A DNA stretch of 64,000 nt from assembly GCA_964034945.1 (NCBI GenBank), contig OZ035960.1:45117002-45181001 (forward strand). The letters are read 5' to 3'. Position 1 is the stretch's first letter. Each line of letters begins with the position of its first letter. The translations under genes and the position numbers were made by a program. Under the pieces are notes generated by a model. The model was not told the origin of the DNA, did not search any database, and saw only the letters and a program-made list of their open reading frames with translations. The DNA comes from Chrysopilus asiliformis. Taxonomy: Eukaryota > Arthropoda > Insecta > Diptera > Rhagionidae. Shown here in pieces: positions 10,285 through 21,458 of this stretch.

Positions 10285-11068
10285 TACTAATATATAAAAA
10301 TGAGTTGGTGTCTGTCTGTCTGTTCCTCTTTCACGCAAAAACGGCTGGACCGATTGACTTGAAAATTGGCATGAGTGTCTGTGGTAGTTCTGGTTCCAAC
10401 ATAGATATACGGAAAAGTAGCGCGAGAGGGGGGGGGGAGTAAGGGGAGGGGCTAAAGTGATTTAGAAACTTAGTTTTTGCGCTATGTTACCCTTTCCCGG
10501 AGAAACTACTGAACCGATTGGTCTGAAATTTGGCATAGATGTTCGTCGGGGGTCCAGCCCCAACATAGACCCATTAAAAAGTAGCCCGAGAGGTGTGGGA
10601 GTAAGGGGGGAGTCGGTAAAGTGATATCTTGAAACTTAGTTTTTCCAGTGTTAAACGCGCCGAGGATCCCCCAGCCGAAGGCCGACCTGTGGGTGGGGGG
10701 TGAACCGCAAAGCGGTTCGGGGCGCAGCCCCTAGTTTATCATAAAGTAATTCAGTTCAGTTTCCATAAAAATACATTCTAAACATAAAAAAATTAATAAA
10801 ACTTAACAAAAAGAGAATACAAATAAAAACAAAAGAAAACTAAAATAGTGATTCTTAAGTTAAAAAATCAATAAAAAAAAAATTAAAAGAAAAAAAATCT
10901 TTGGGGCTATACTTTATAAAGTTTTGACAAAAAAAAATAATAAATACAACACAGAAATAAAAAATAAAATACAGAAATAAAAACTAAAAGAAAGAAATAA
11001 ATAAATAACAAAAGAACGAAATCATTTTTTTTCGGTTTTTGTTACGTTTTTCGTTATCAAAAACCAGG

Positions 11069-12700
11069 GGCCAATCATCAAATACTGATCTAACTAGATT
11101 TTGCTATATAGACATGTAAAATCATATTTTAAACACATTTTACATTTATAAATTGTTCAATACGATTCACCGATTTTGAAAAAAAAACTGTTTGGTTTGT
11201 ATTTCAAAAATTGCAAAAAAAAAACTAACTTGCCTAGGAACCAAAAACCACTGAATCATCGATATTTTGAGTGAACCAAAACTAAAACTAGAACCAAATT
11301 ACTAGAACTTGAAAAACGAAAACCCGAACCAATTTGTGAAACTTTAAAAACCAAAACCAGAAATCTAAATCATCCTAGAATCTTTGGTATGTAGAGTGTT
11401 GAAAAAGAACATAATTGTTTTTGATGTTTGATACACCATTTTTTTATTTAAAAATATTTTTAGTTAATTTAGAAGGTCGCTTTCCTTAATAAAGGGCTAA
11501 AAAAATTGGAAATATTTTGGAATTTTGAGATTTTGCGATTAAAGTAAAAAGAATAACTTTAAATTACCTTAAAATCGCGTCTATGTATGACGCAGGATAA
11601 AAAAATACATAACCAATTGTAATTACGAATAAAATTCATTATTGATCATTGAACACAATGCAGTTTTCTATATAGATTTTGTGATAAAAAAATATAGTTT
11701 AAAATCGAATAAAGCGAACAGAACTCCTCGCACTGACGTCATTCAGGGTCTATAAATAACAAGAAAATTGAAGGAATTGCAAATAACCAACGTCAGATGG
11801 TATAGCATTAAAATTAAAGATTTGTTTACAATCTTCTGGTAGTAGGTAGATAATACACAAATGCTGGAAAACTCAATTTAATGTCTTATTATGATAAAGA
11901 ATGTTGCCTTCATCGTTCTTTACAGACTATGAGCATCATAAGAAAATCTTGTACTGCATATGATAGACAGATGAGATTTTCTCTGTTCGGTTCTGTTACG
12001 TTTAAGTTTTCCTACAAAGTTTATTACGTGTAAACAATGGCTGAACGTAGCCTTCACTAGGGCTTAAAATAACAAGCAATGAGAAACTGATGGAAAATCA
12101 AATCCACCGGGAAAGGTGATTTTAAAATAAATAAAAAAAACAGAATAAATAAGAAAACGACATGGCGTCCAAGTCTAACTGTTGCTGGGCAATTGGAGGT
12201 TTTACCGCAGTAAATAACATCATTTCATGTAACCAAGATTTTCTTATTTATGTCCGGTTTTCTCCATTTTTCACAATTCAATCACTAGTATTGGCAATTT
12301 ATTGATCGAATCGATTGATATGGCACTACGGAGTCTACAATTTTCTCTCTGTTGTCCAAGCGATAGTTTGTCAGAACAAATCAACAACTTGTGGGAAACC
12401 GACGCTATTCCAATATACCTAAACTTGTGAATTGAAGATTGTTTAATATTGGAAATTTATTTCTTATTATGCACTCAAGTCATAATAATTTATATTTTTG
12501 CATCTGGTACGTGTACCGCCCAAGGAAATATGTTTCATCAAGTTGTGAATCATTAAATGACTGATTGGAAAAATTCCTGCTCGTAAATTAGTTTTAATGC
12601 CAAAATTTTATTATTTTTATATTGTAATGACAGAATGTTAACTTTTTCATATTAGCTATCTTTACATATTATAAAAGTGTCAGTGGGTAATTTTTTTCAT
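11069..12700. other. Intergenic DNA; GAACC-rich tract at 11170-11385
   Basis: The first 320 bp contain AACCAAAACC-type words like those at 2690-2825. Beyond that nothing is recognised: no credible ORF, no inverted repeat pair and no repeat partner. Confidence 0.45.
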
Positions 12701-12712
12701 ATTAACTATCTT

Positions 12713-13111
12713 AAGCGCCGTTTACACTTGACACTGTATTCGACGAATTTTATTTACAACTACGACACAAAACCCAGGAGTGGTATTCCGTAACTTGTTT
12801 CAAGTGTTTATTTCGAGTTAGAAGAAAAAGTAGTATTCGCGGTCTCTGTTTCGCCCTGTCATTTATCTTGATCGGAACAAAGACAGCGAATACTACTTTA
12901 TCTTCTAACTCGAAACAAACGCTTGAAACAAGTTACGGAATACGACTCCAGAAATTTTTTTCTGAAAGACGCCCGAACTCGGATTTTTTTCATATAAAAC
13001 CGTTTGAATAAATTCAAATTTTGAAAACTTTTGCTAAGTATTTTTATTCTGCAATAAATGAATAAAATTCGCGGAGAAATTCAGGCAAAAATCGCAAGTC
13101 CAAGCGAGGCT
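12713..13111. mobile_element. N-family TIR element (copy N2), interrupted by a foldback
   Basis: Collinear with N1: AGCGCCGTTTACAC start, GACGCCCGAACTC and CATATAAAACCGT blocks, TATTTTTATTCTGC and a degenerate right end (CAAGCGAGGCTTT). A foldback at 12775-12951 occupies the place where N1 has only a short TATTCCGG-like segment. A TTTTTCATATTA repeat lies near both flanks. Confidence 0.6.
12775..12951. repeat. Foldback element with ~70-bp arms
   Basis: The left arm beginning GTATTCCGTAACTTGTTTCA and the right arm ending TGAAACAAGTTACGGAATAC are inverted copies with only a handful of differences across about 66-74 bp, separated by a centre of about 30 bp. It sits inside N2. Confidence 0.8.
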
Positions 13112-13459
13112 TTTTCATATTATAAAATTGTCAGAGGATAATTTGTAACATTTTGGATATTCTTAGAAATTTTGATTTGCTTTGCGGACACCCCCCTCCC
13201 CGTGAATGTCCACTTATATGAGCTTTCACTGTACATCAATGTATTTTACGCAATGAAGCAAAAAAAGCATTTTCAAAATTTATGTGTGCTTGCTTTTTTT
13301 TCGCCTGAGGCGCATTGTTCCAACGAATATTTACCTAGGCAAATTTTTTTTGATTGATATTTCATATTTTCAGGGGTTGTTAAAAAGGACAAACGATGGA
13401 GTTACCGTTCGCTCAGAACTGTGAAGCTCTTAATTAATGTAATATCATTTTACAGCATT

Positions 13460-13819
13460 GGGGGCGTATTCATAGTCGTTTTTAACCCTTAATTGATGAG
13501 GTGGGTCCAGAGGACCCACATTGACTTTTCTCTCTTTGCTATTTCTCATGTTTTCAGCACAGTGACACTGAAATCTTCAGTACCTTCATACAGTATGGTG
13601 TTGCATGCCGAGTTAAAAGCACGGATTTGGTATGGGATTAGAACAAACCCATTGGAAACCACCTCATCATTTACGCATATGATTTTCACCTCATAAATTA
13701 AGGGTTAAACACTACTTTTCTTTAAGAAGACTTTAAACTGACAGTTTGCTATGGTTTTCTGCTACTTTAAACTCATATTAAAGAAAAACTGTGTTTAAAA
13801 ACGACTATGACTACACCCC
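13460..13819. mobile_element. E: foldback TIR element interrupted by D1
   Basis: Ends GGGGGCGTATTCATAGTCGT and ACGACTATGACTACACCCC are inverted, and inverted similarity continues for about 55 bp on each side of a centre containing GCTATGGTTTTCTGC. The left arm is split by the TTAA element D1. Flanks both read ATT, a possible 3-bp target duplication. Confidence 0.7.
13486..13704. mobile_element. D1: TTAA-flanked piggyBac-like MITE
   Basis: Tips CCCTTAATTGATGAGG and its near-perfect inverse (15 of 16) are flanked by TTAA at 13482-13485 and 13705-13708. A subterminal palindrome GTGGGTCCAGAGGACCCAC follows the left tip. The copy at 48983-49201 has exactly the same length (219 bp). A 67-codon ORF is shared by both copies but is a by-product of the repeat. 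Confidence 0.88.
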
Positions 13820-13829
13820 ATTGAGTTTA

Positions 13830-16800
13830 AAAAATTTCGCTCACGGCGCATATTTATTAATTCTAACCTGGATTTGGTTTCTTACTCTTACTCTCGTCCA
13901 AGAATTTTTTTAATATCTATAAGATTTTTTTGGTTCGATTGAGGTTTTCAATATTTTATATATAAAATTTGTTGTTCCCTTTCAACCAATCTTCATCACC
14001 CACACTCGCCTCCCTAGATCATCTTGTACCGAATTGACACAAAATAGATAAAATGCGCCGCAGGGAATTTTTCTTTACAAAGATGGGTCGGAAGAGGGGG
14101 GGGGGGGGCATATATTCCAATGTATTTAGTTTCTTTTGCTTAGAGCGTCTGAAAGCAAGATTATACTTCATCAAATCGAGGTTCCGTCTAATATTTCACC
14201 TGTATTGCTAACCATAGGTGCATTTGTTAGATTTTGCTACCCTTTAACGGCAAAAGCGGGGATGAAAATAATTTTTCATTTTATTCATCACAATAATTTG
14301 ATCTAAAGTAAAAAATCAAATTCAGTAGGTAATAAATTTAAATTAGAGACCGCCAAGAGTAGGAGGACTCTGTTATAGATTATTGCAATGATATAAAAGC
14401 CCCTGCTGGCATGAGGGGAGGATGTTTGTGCATAAAAAAACTCGGTCTGCAATATAAATGCAAATGTCCATGAATTTAAACATAGCAAAAGACTGAATTT
14501 TATGGCGGCAACGTGTTCCTGAAATTCTTGAATTTTGAAGAAACAAAAAGACTGGTTGTGACTTTCAGTTGAAGTTACCATCACGGACAAAGGTGTTGTT
14601 TATCCAACCGAGACCATGCCACGAAACCAGTAGACGCAAAGAAGTTAGTGGTGCAACTTCTTGCAATCTCTCCGAGTAGAATAGTATACAAGAAACGGGC
14701 AGGCACCAGCCGCTCTAACTATAAGAAAAACTTGTCAGAGACAACCACTATCAGGTAACTTACTGGTGATTTGTTCTTCACAAAGAGATAAATTTACAGG
14801 TAATCTGGTGTATACAATAGAAACTTCTTAGTTTGTAATCAAAGAGATATAGGGAAGAGTGAGCAATTAGGGTCCGCTTCATAATATTTTGTCTATGGCT
14901 CCGAAGTAATTTCTTAATATTCAGAGTAATTTCTTAATATTCAGAGTAATTTCTTAATATATGATTTTAATTTTTCCGAAAAAAATGTGTTATTTGTAAA
15001 GTTCCACCACAATATAACTTTTTTTTTGGAAAATGTTTTTTAGTAAATTATATTGCAAAATTTCAGTAAAATCTACCGAGTGGTTTAACCACTTCGGGTT
15101 TAACGACGTGACAATTATGATCCACAAAAAATACTCTACTTCGACTGCAGGTTGCTGTAAATTGCGGAACATTCGCCCGCGGCGCATTTGATAAATTTTC
15201 CACAAAGAGGCGCATTTTTACAATTTCCGTTGCGATTATTTATGGAACATAAAGAGCGCGAAAAATTACCTTAATTTTCACTTGGGACTGTTTAGCTCTT
15301 GATTTAATTAACTGCACCGCATTCTGCCTCTGCGGCGCATATTTCTAGCTTTTTTTGCAGTGTTCATCCAAATCAAGTTTTATTTTCCATACAGAATCTT
15401 TTGTTTCGTTGGTCGTTGGTGTTCCTTTTCAGGAAACCCCCCCCCCCTCCTTGCTAATTTTGTCCCGGATTAGTCCAGAAAAAAATATGATCTATACGCA
15501 CGAAAATCCTATACACTTACGTCGTTGTCACACTAAAGTATCGATTTGATGAAAAAGAGTTCTTTTTTGCCAATTTTTCTAAAAGATGCGTGCATTTAGT
15601 GATAGTTAGGAAGGTTTCAATACATCAAGTTGGTAATGTGAGTCTCAATAGTACACTTTCCTCTATTACTTTGAATCGTCCAATTAGAAGCTTAGGTTGT
15701 TGCCTTCGGCTAGCTTATCTATATTATGCTATTCTTTTTCACATACGAATATACCTGTTTGAAATCAATTCCCCAGTACTTTTCAACTATTCTCGCACAC
15801 CTTTAAACTATAGTTATACAGTTTCCATGACTAGGCCAATCATTTTTCTAACGCTCAACAGGCATAGCCAAAGATTGCAATTCTTCGAAGTGAATATAAC
15901 ATAAACCAATAAAGTATCTATACCGGCATTTATATTTACTCGCGTACCGACTACATGAAGAAAAAGAAATATAAAAAAAATATGTTACAGAGAATTTAAA
16001 AAAAAATTACTGAAAATACCGTTCGTTCCCTACTTGTGATGCAGAAATATTTGGGTCAGCAGTCATCAGAGTAAAAACCAATCTTTATGATGAGGTGAAT
16101 TCTTTTCAATCTTTTTTTTTTTTATATTAATGCTCAAGTCTGTGATTGAACTCGGTTTATGTGCAGATAAATATCTGCTATAGGTGGGGACAGTAGATAC
16201 AAGTTTACGTTTGATTTTCGATCGGAATCACATGATGATCCTTGAGCATAGGTTAGACGATAATTTCTTAATAGCTTTGGACCCGATGACCGTCGCTGCC
16301 GTTAAAGTGTGGAATTTATTCAAAGCAACGTGACCGATCGTACCTAAATTCAACTTTGGCGATTTAACCATCTAGCATAATACACAGCATACTTCTCTAT
16401 TTGAGAAAAAAAAATCCACCATGGTCACAATCGAATGTGTTGGGTACACATTAGCTGTGTGAAAACATCGACTTAGATTCGACGAGATTTCAAGAGTTTT
16501 GTGATCTTAAGCGCAGGTCATGGGAATGTATCTAATATACGGAGTACTCAGTCTATACTGTTGTAACTGATTTGTTTACATCTTCGACTTACTGAATTGT
16601 TTCCGGTGTCAATGACTCCCGAGATGTTCCAACATAGATATGCTGATGAGAATGATGCTGTTTTATTTGATTCTTCGTTTTTTTCCTCTTACAAATAAGA
16701 AGAAATGCCGAAACGATTATATGGGCAGGATTTTTTTCGGTTTCATTCGATTATGGAAAAGCAAGCTACAGCATTTTTAACCCATTTTTTTGGTATTCAA

Positions 16801-17355
16801 ATTGAACAATCGAGCCCCTCTTTAGTTTGATAGTGTTAGATGGCGATGCTGCTTTATTTATTTATTCTGTTCAGACTTATGTTGAAACAGTTAATTAGAA
16901 GATCTTAAAATAAAGTACTGTTATAATACAACATAAAAAATACTATTATGAACAAGCCAGACTAGTACGAAGTATTTTTCATCTGTTTCTGTTTGATTGT
17001 TAAAGTTAAGTGCGTAGCAACATGAATATTAGATATATGTAGTGTGCATTGATGAATTTTAATATGTACCAATGATGGATATAACTATAAAATCATTTTA
17101 GATCGATTTTAATGGAAACATAAAATGTAAAACATGGCCATATGAATGTTCTGATAATTCTCAAACTTTAATTACAGTACATAAACGTGGACAAAATTAT
17201 TATTGAGACAAACAAATTGTGAACATATATGTATATATGGTGTTGAAATAGTTTTTGCAATCATTTTAATGGTTTGGGTTTATTTGATTGTGCAAAGCAT
17301 CCATTAAAAAGTTTCTTCACAGGAGTGACTGCTATAAACTAAAGTTTTGAAAATC
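13830..17355. other. Long intergenic stretch with scattered GCGCC motifs
   Basis: No gene is recognised. It contains a 13-base G run at 14096-14108, a small tandem repeat at 14905-14960 and at least five copies of an AATGCGCCGCAGGCGAA-like motif in either orientation (near 13850, 14052, 15180, 15210 and 15330). The ORFs at 14303-14590 and 15590-15904 have no protein-like bias. Confidence 0.45.
14905..14960. repeat. 20-bp tandem repeat, 2.8 copies
   Basis: AGTAATTTCTTAATATTCAG is repeated head to tail with no mismatches until the last partial unit. Confidence 0.85.
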
Positions 17356-17797
17356 ATTTGAAAATCAATTAGTGGAGATCTGTATGGTGATATGGGATTG
17401 TTCGAAGTTTAAGTGAACGGCCAACAGTTGTATCTAAATTCCACTTCGAAAACAAACTTTTCAAAAAGATTTTTTAAATTTTTTTCCAATCGGATTTTGA
17501 TGTATGAGAGTTTTATGTAGAATCATATCCTAAATAACTTTTATTCTTGCACTTTTTTGATAAGATGCATCGTTTTTGAGATATTCGCAAAAAAACGTTT
17601 TCATTCGTATGGTTAATTGTTGGTTAATTGTTGCCCATTAACGAACTTAGCCTTGCATTTTACGAAAAATGAATCTGTGCAAAATTTCAAGTCTCTAGCT
17701 CAATCCGTGCGTTCGCAATCCGCGCCACAGACGGACAGACAGACGGACGGACATGCAAAATTCAACTTTTTTTTATCATTCTAAACACACTGGTGTA

Positions 17798-18992
17798 CAG
17801 TAATCCCCCGAACTGCGCGGTTTCGGACTGCGCGGTTTCGCAACTGCGCGGTTAAGTTTTTATACCCGTATGGTGAAACCAAAGGGTATATTAACTTTGC
17901 CTTACCGTTTGTAACGCCAAGATCCCGTTATCACACGCAAAAATGAATTACACCAGTGTGTTTAGAATGATAAAAAAAGTTGAATTTAGCATGTCCGTCC
18001 GTCTGTCTGTCTGTCTGTCCGTCCGTCTGTCCGTCCGTATGTCTGTGGCGCGGATTGCGGGCGCACGGATTGAGCTAGAGACTTGAAAGTTTGCACAGAT
18101 CCGTTTTTCGTAAAATGTGAGGATAAGTTCGTTAATGGGCAAAAATGGACCATTAGGGCGGGTACCCCCCATACGAACGAAATCGTTTGTTGTGAATATC
18201 TCAAAAACGGTGCATCTTATCAAAAAAGGGCAAGAACAAAAGTTATTTAGGATATGATTCTACATAAAACTCCCATACATCAAAATCCGATTGGAAGAAG
18301 TTTTAAATAATCTTATAGGAAAGTTTGACTTCAAATTGGAATTTTGGTACAACTGTTCGAATTTTGATACGAATATCATCATACGGGTCTCCAATGATTG
18401 CCAGATTGGCAATTATAGCTTTTGTTATGTTTAATACCAAAATTTCGAACTGTGCGATAAAATTTTCGCAGCTGCGCGGTTTTTTTTTATAATTTCCGTA
18501 TAAAAAACATGTTCTGAACATATATTTTGGTGAATCCCCGACAAGAAGGAATCAGCTGGTAATTTAGTATCTTCGTACATATTTGGTAATTTCGTGCTTA
18601 TATTATTAAGTGCGAAAAACTAGCAAATTCTTTTGTGCTTGGTAGTCAACTTGAATAAGCAGCTCTTAATATGGACCGTGATATGGAGCGTGTCTTAAAA
18701 TTTCGGAAAAATTTGACAGCCGCTTTAGCCTCATACGCAGATATTCATAATAAAAAAACAAAAATCGGGTAATCAATCACTAATTTTTCAAAAACATTAG
18801 TAATACATATCATATCTTTATATTATTTAAATATGTCGTTAAATAAAAACTTTTTTCTACTTTTCTTTGAATTTTTCTAATATCTGGGACCTAACCCCAA
18901 TATTTCATACAAAGTAGGGTTCACAGTGCGCGGTTTCGCAGTGCGCGCTCTTTTTGTGGAACGTATCTACCGCGCAGTTCGAGGGATTACTG
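17798..18992. mobile_element. Pogo-like element inside A2
   Basis: Tips CAGTAATCCCCCGAACTGCG and CGCAGTTCGAGGGATTACTG are inverted, each flanked by TA (17796-17797, 18993-18994). The TGCGCGGTTTCG word is iterated at both ends. Minus its own A-family insertion it is about 620 bp. A short frame at 18671-18770 (MDRDMERVLKFRKN...) may be a transposase remnant or chance. Tip and TA target fit pogo/Tigger elements; class call is inference. Confidence 0.75.
17857..18432 (+). mobile_element. A-family DINE-1-like element, copy A3 (nearly full length)
   Basis: Complete order: TATACCCGTATGG start, GGGTATA, GTCCGTCTGTCTG tract at 17993-18043, core at about 18070-18090, ATTGCCAGATTGGCAAT hairpin and TTTTGTTATGTTT end. 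It lies inside the pogo-like element, which lies inside another member of the same family. Confidence 0.85.
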
Positions 18993-19054
18993 TAATTCAT
19001 TTGTGTGTGTGATAACGGGATCTTGCGTTACAAACGGTAAGGCAAATCTAATAT

Positions 19055-19309
19055 CGTCGGCTAAAAGTGAAATTGTACTAAGTCCATTTGGTATAATTTT
19101 CCAGAAGAGCAATGAAAACCTTGTTAAATCGTTTTAATTCTTTTTCAATAACACTGAGTTTTCTTTAAATGAGAAAAATTGGGCTCAGTTTTCTTTAAAT
19201 GAGACTCTGTTTTCTTTAAATGAAAATTAAAATGATTTAACAAGGTTTGTATTGCTCTTCTGTCAAATTTGGTATAATGGACTTAGCACAATTTCACCTT
19301 TAGCCGACG
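19055..19309. mobile_element. Long-TIR MITE inside A2
   Basis: Arms beginning CGTCGGCTAAAAGTGAAATT and ending in its near inverse are similar for roughly 80 bp each; the centre has three direct TTTTCTTTAAATGA repeats. It replaces the point in A2 where other copies read straight through TTAATATACCC. No clear target duplication. Confidence 0.75.
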
Positions 19310-19342
19310 ACATACTCTTTGGTTTCACCATACGGGTATAAA

Positions 19343-19461
19343 AATATGGAATTATTCCTAAAATTTTTGGAAAATTTCCAATTTTTTGGCATAAATTCCC
19401 TTTTGTCTGGGAGTATATTCCTATTTTTTTGTAGGAACATGTCCTATTATTTCTCTCCGTG
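19343..19461. mobile_element. G-family MITE, truncated copy G1
   Basis: Right end TTTCTCTCCGTG followed by TA, with interior words AATTTCCAATTTTTTGGCAT shared with 38576-38769. The left part is cut off exactly at the A2 boundary. Confidence 0.6.
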
Positions 19462-19469
19462 TACACTCC

Positions 19470-20980
19470 CATATGAAATTATGTTTAATGTTGTGGCATT
19501 CGCTCCTATATCAGTCGGCTTCGATGACTTAATAAAGGAAATATGTAAGAGTAAACGATGATAAAACAAAATGGCTCTTCGACTTTAACCACCTGGAATC
19601 TAGAGAAATAACTGATATGTGATACTATCAATTTTTAAACAAACATTCCAAACCAAATGCTCTTTTCGCAGTACATTTCCCAGCGACCAGTTTGGGTCTA
19701 GTTTTTGACATTATCAAAAAAAAAATGGGTTTTTATAAAATAAAAACCAGTTCACAAAAAAAAACCCCATATAATTGTCATGGATGTTAGGAATATTTTT
19801 TGACAATTTGGTAACACTCGTCCTAAGCCTTCGGTTTGACTACAAAAATCCTGTCTAAAAATTGTTCATAATCATAGCTTCTGAGTACATAAAAATAGCG
19901 TACAAATGCTTCCCATAAATATCACTACAGATGCGACCAATGAAAACATGGTGCCAGATTTTAAACACTTACGAATTATACTTTTTTTTCAATTCTTGTA
20001 TGCAAATTTAACTAATTTGACACAGAACAAGAATTATTTGCATTCAGATTAAACATGAAAGATGAATCATTGGGATTTTATTTCAAATGACGAGACTTTG
20101 TGGTTAAAAGTTAAGTAAAACTTTAACCTTTTTAAATACATTGATAGTTCTATCTTATCTCGCTGAAGTCTACAAACGGCTACAAGGCCATGAAAAACGT
20201 GAATGCTTTGAAACCCATATTATTTTGCATCACTCACTTGGCCAGTTTTAATCAACTGCACACTTTTGATCAAAATATCAAGAAAAATATTTATTAAAAA
20301 TTCTTCGAATCTGCAAATAATAAATTAAATACATTCTCTCATCGACTTAATCGATTGCTATATTCGTTGTCTAAAAAAGCAAAATAAAAATATTTATTTT
20401 AAAAATCGCCTGAAACCGCTAAAACTACCAAGAAACGAGATTTACGAAATTTATTGCTGACTTAAGGGCTCCAATCTTGATTCTGTGATAATTACATGAG
20501 CTGGAAGTTTATCAAATATCTGCGTTCTGTAGAACCAGAACTGGTTTTTTTATAGCACCATAATGCTATTTAAACAAAAAAAAATTAAGCCGATAAATTA
20601 GTTATCGAATATCAAAATAAAATTTATCGCGATTTCTTAAGATTTTATTTAATATTAATCTATCAGATAGGATCAGACTTTCGGGTGAGGTCGCCAATCA
20701 GAAACAAGTTGGTTCAATACGAGGTGAGATCGATAAGTTTTCAAAATCAGCGCTGAGATGTGAGCTTTTGCAAATTACTTTATGCCATTAATCAACAATC
20801 GAATTGAGAATTTTGGAAAAGCGTTGAGAAATCAAAATTTTTTTGGCTTTAAGGGGTAATGTCCACCTGAAAACTGGGGAAAAATAGAAAAAAAAGAGCC
20901 GAAACAAAATACTTTTATTTACAGTATGAAAATCACAAAAAAAATATGTTCTTTTCAGGCCTTGCAGATAGGCATAACCC
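19470..20980. other. Intergenic DNA, no gene seen
   Basis: AT-rich with several A runs. No repeat partner, inverted pair or credible ORF was recognised. Confidence 0.45.
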
Positions 20981-20985
20981 CTTAA

Positions 20986-21215
20986 CACTAGAATCCCCGA
21001 TAGTAGCAATATCCTTAGATACCCAAATGGAGTCATTTCGACATGATAATTGTGTTGAAAAAAAATGGTTTGTGCGTGGTTTATTTGAAATCATGATGAA
21101 AAATCTATTATAAATAAAAGTCACGAATGGTCTTCACGTAAAATTAATTAGGAAAAAATTGATGACAAAAAAATGTACGCAAGGAGTCAAAATGACTCCT
21201 TCGGGCATTCTAGTG
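20986..21215. mobile_element. Y: TTAA-flanked piggyBac-like MITE
   Basis: Tips CACTAGAATCCCCGA and TCGGGCATTCTAGTG are inverted (14 of 15), flanked by TTAA at 20982-20985 and 21216-21219. Behind the right tip is a strong palindrome AAGGAGTCAAAATGACTCCTT-like (9-bp arms, 3-bp centre). 230 bp, no coding capacity. Confidence 0.85.
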
Positions 21216-21458
21216 TTAAAGCGATCTCGATCAGAAAATACGCTAATAATCACAATACAGTTAATGTTATGTGGCATTCAGGAACTTCCATACAAAATCG
21301 GAAAATATTAAGCACTAGTTTTTATGGCCGTCCCAAACACTTTTTGACTGCCCCCCGGATAACTATAGTTCATTGGAATAATGTTGCTAGGTCCAAAAAT
21401 CAAATCAACAAAAATAAATTAATCTTAACATGATTTATGTCGAATTTGAATTATAATA

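Larger units (their letters stand above)
8969..10734 (+). mobile_element. W1: Helitron-like non-autonomous element
   Basis: It starts TCATACTA after an A and ends CTAG before a T, preceded by two GC-rich hairpins (GAACCGCAAAGCGGTTC and GGGGCGCAGCCCC). This matches Helitron ends (5' TC, 3' hairpin then CTRR, insertion between A and T). The interior has a GTCTGTCTGTCTGT tract and two diverged ~150-bp repeats each containing an AACTTAGTTTTT block. A second copy lies on the minus strand at 52515-53255. A DD37E element interrupts it after eight bases. A 12-bp flank repeat (TAGTTTATCATA) is not expected for a Helitron and leaves some doubt. Confidence 0.6.
7485..11068. mobile_element. K1: hAT-like element with two nested insertions
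   Basis: Outside the insertions this sequence is collinear with K2 (34388-35343) in reverse orientation: CAAGGATGGCAAACG tip, TTTCGTTATGTAACG block, AGTAATTCAGTTCAG block and GAAATCATTTTTTTTCGG block. K2 shows CAGGGATG tips on both sides, a hAT-like feature. The far tip of K1 is missing or diverged past about 11060. K1 is interrupted by a mariner (7521-8813) and by a Helitron (8969-10734). Confidence 0.65.
17360..19342 (-). mobile_element. A-family DINE-1-like element, copy A2, split by two insertions
   Basis: Read on the minus strand, the 5' end is CATACGGGTATA reversed at 19330-19342 and the body continues to about 17360, where the 3' tip is degraded. It is interrupted by a pogo-like element (17798-18992) and by a long-TIR MITE (19055-19309). 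The GTCY tract is at 17728-17752 and the core lies near 17680-17700. Confidence 0.75.

Noticed and set aside
13493..13696. 67-codon ORF shared by D1 and D2
   Set aside because: Two copies of one MITE; conservation reflects recent duplication, not coding function.
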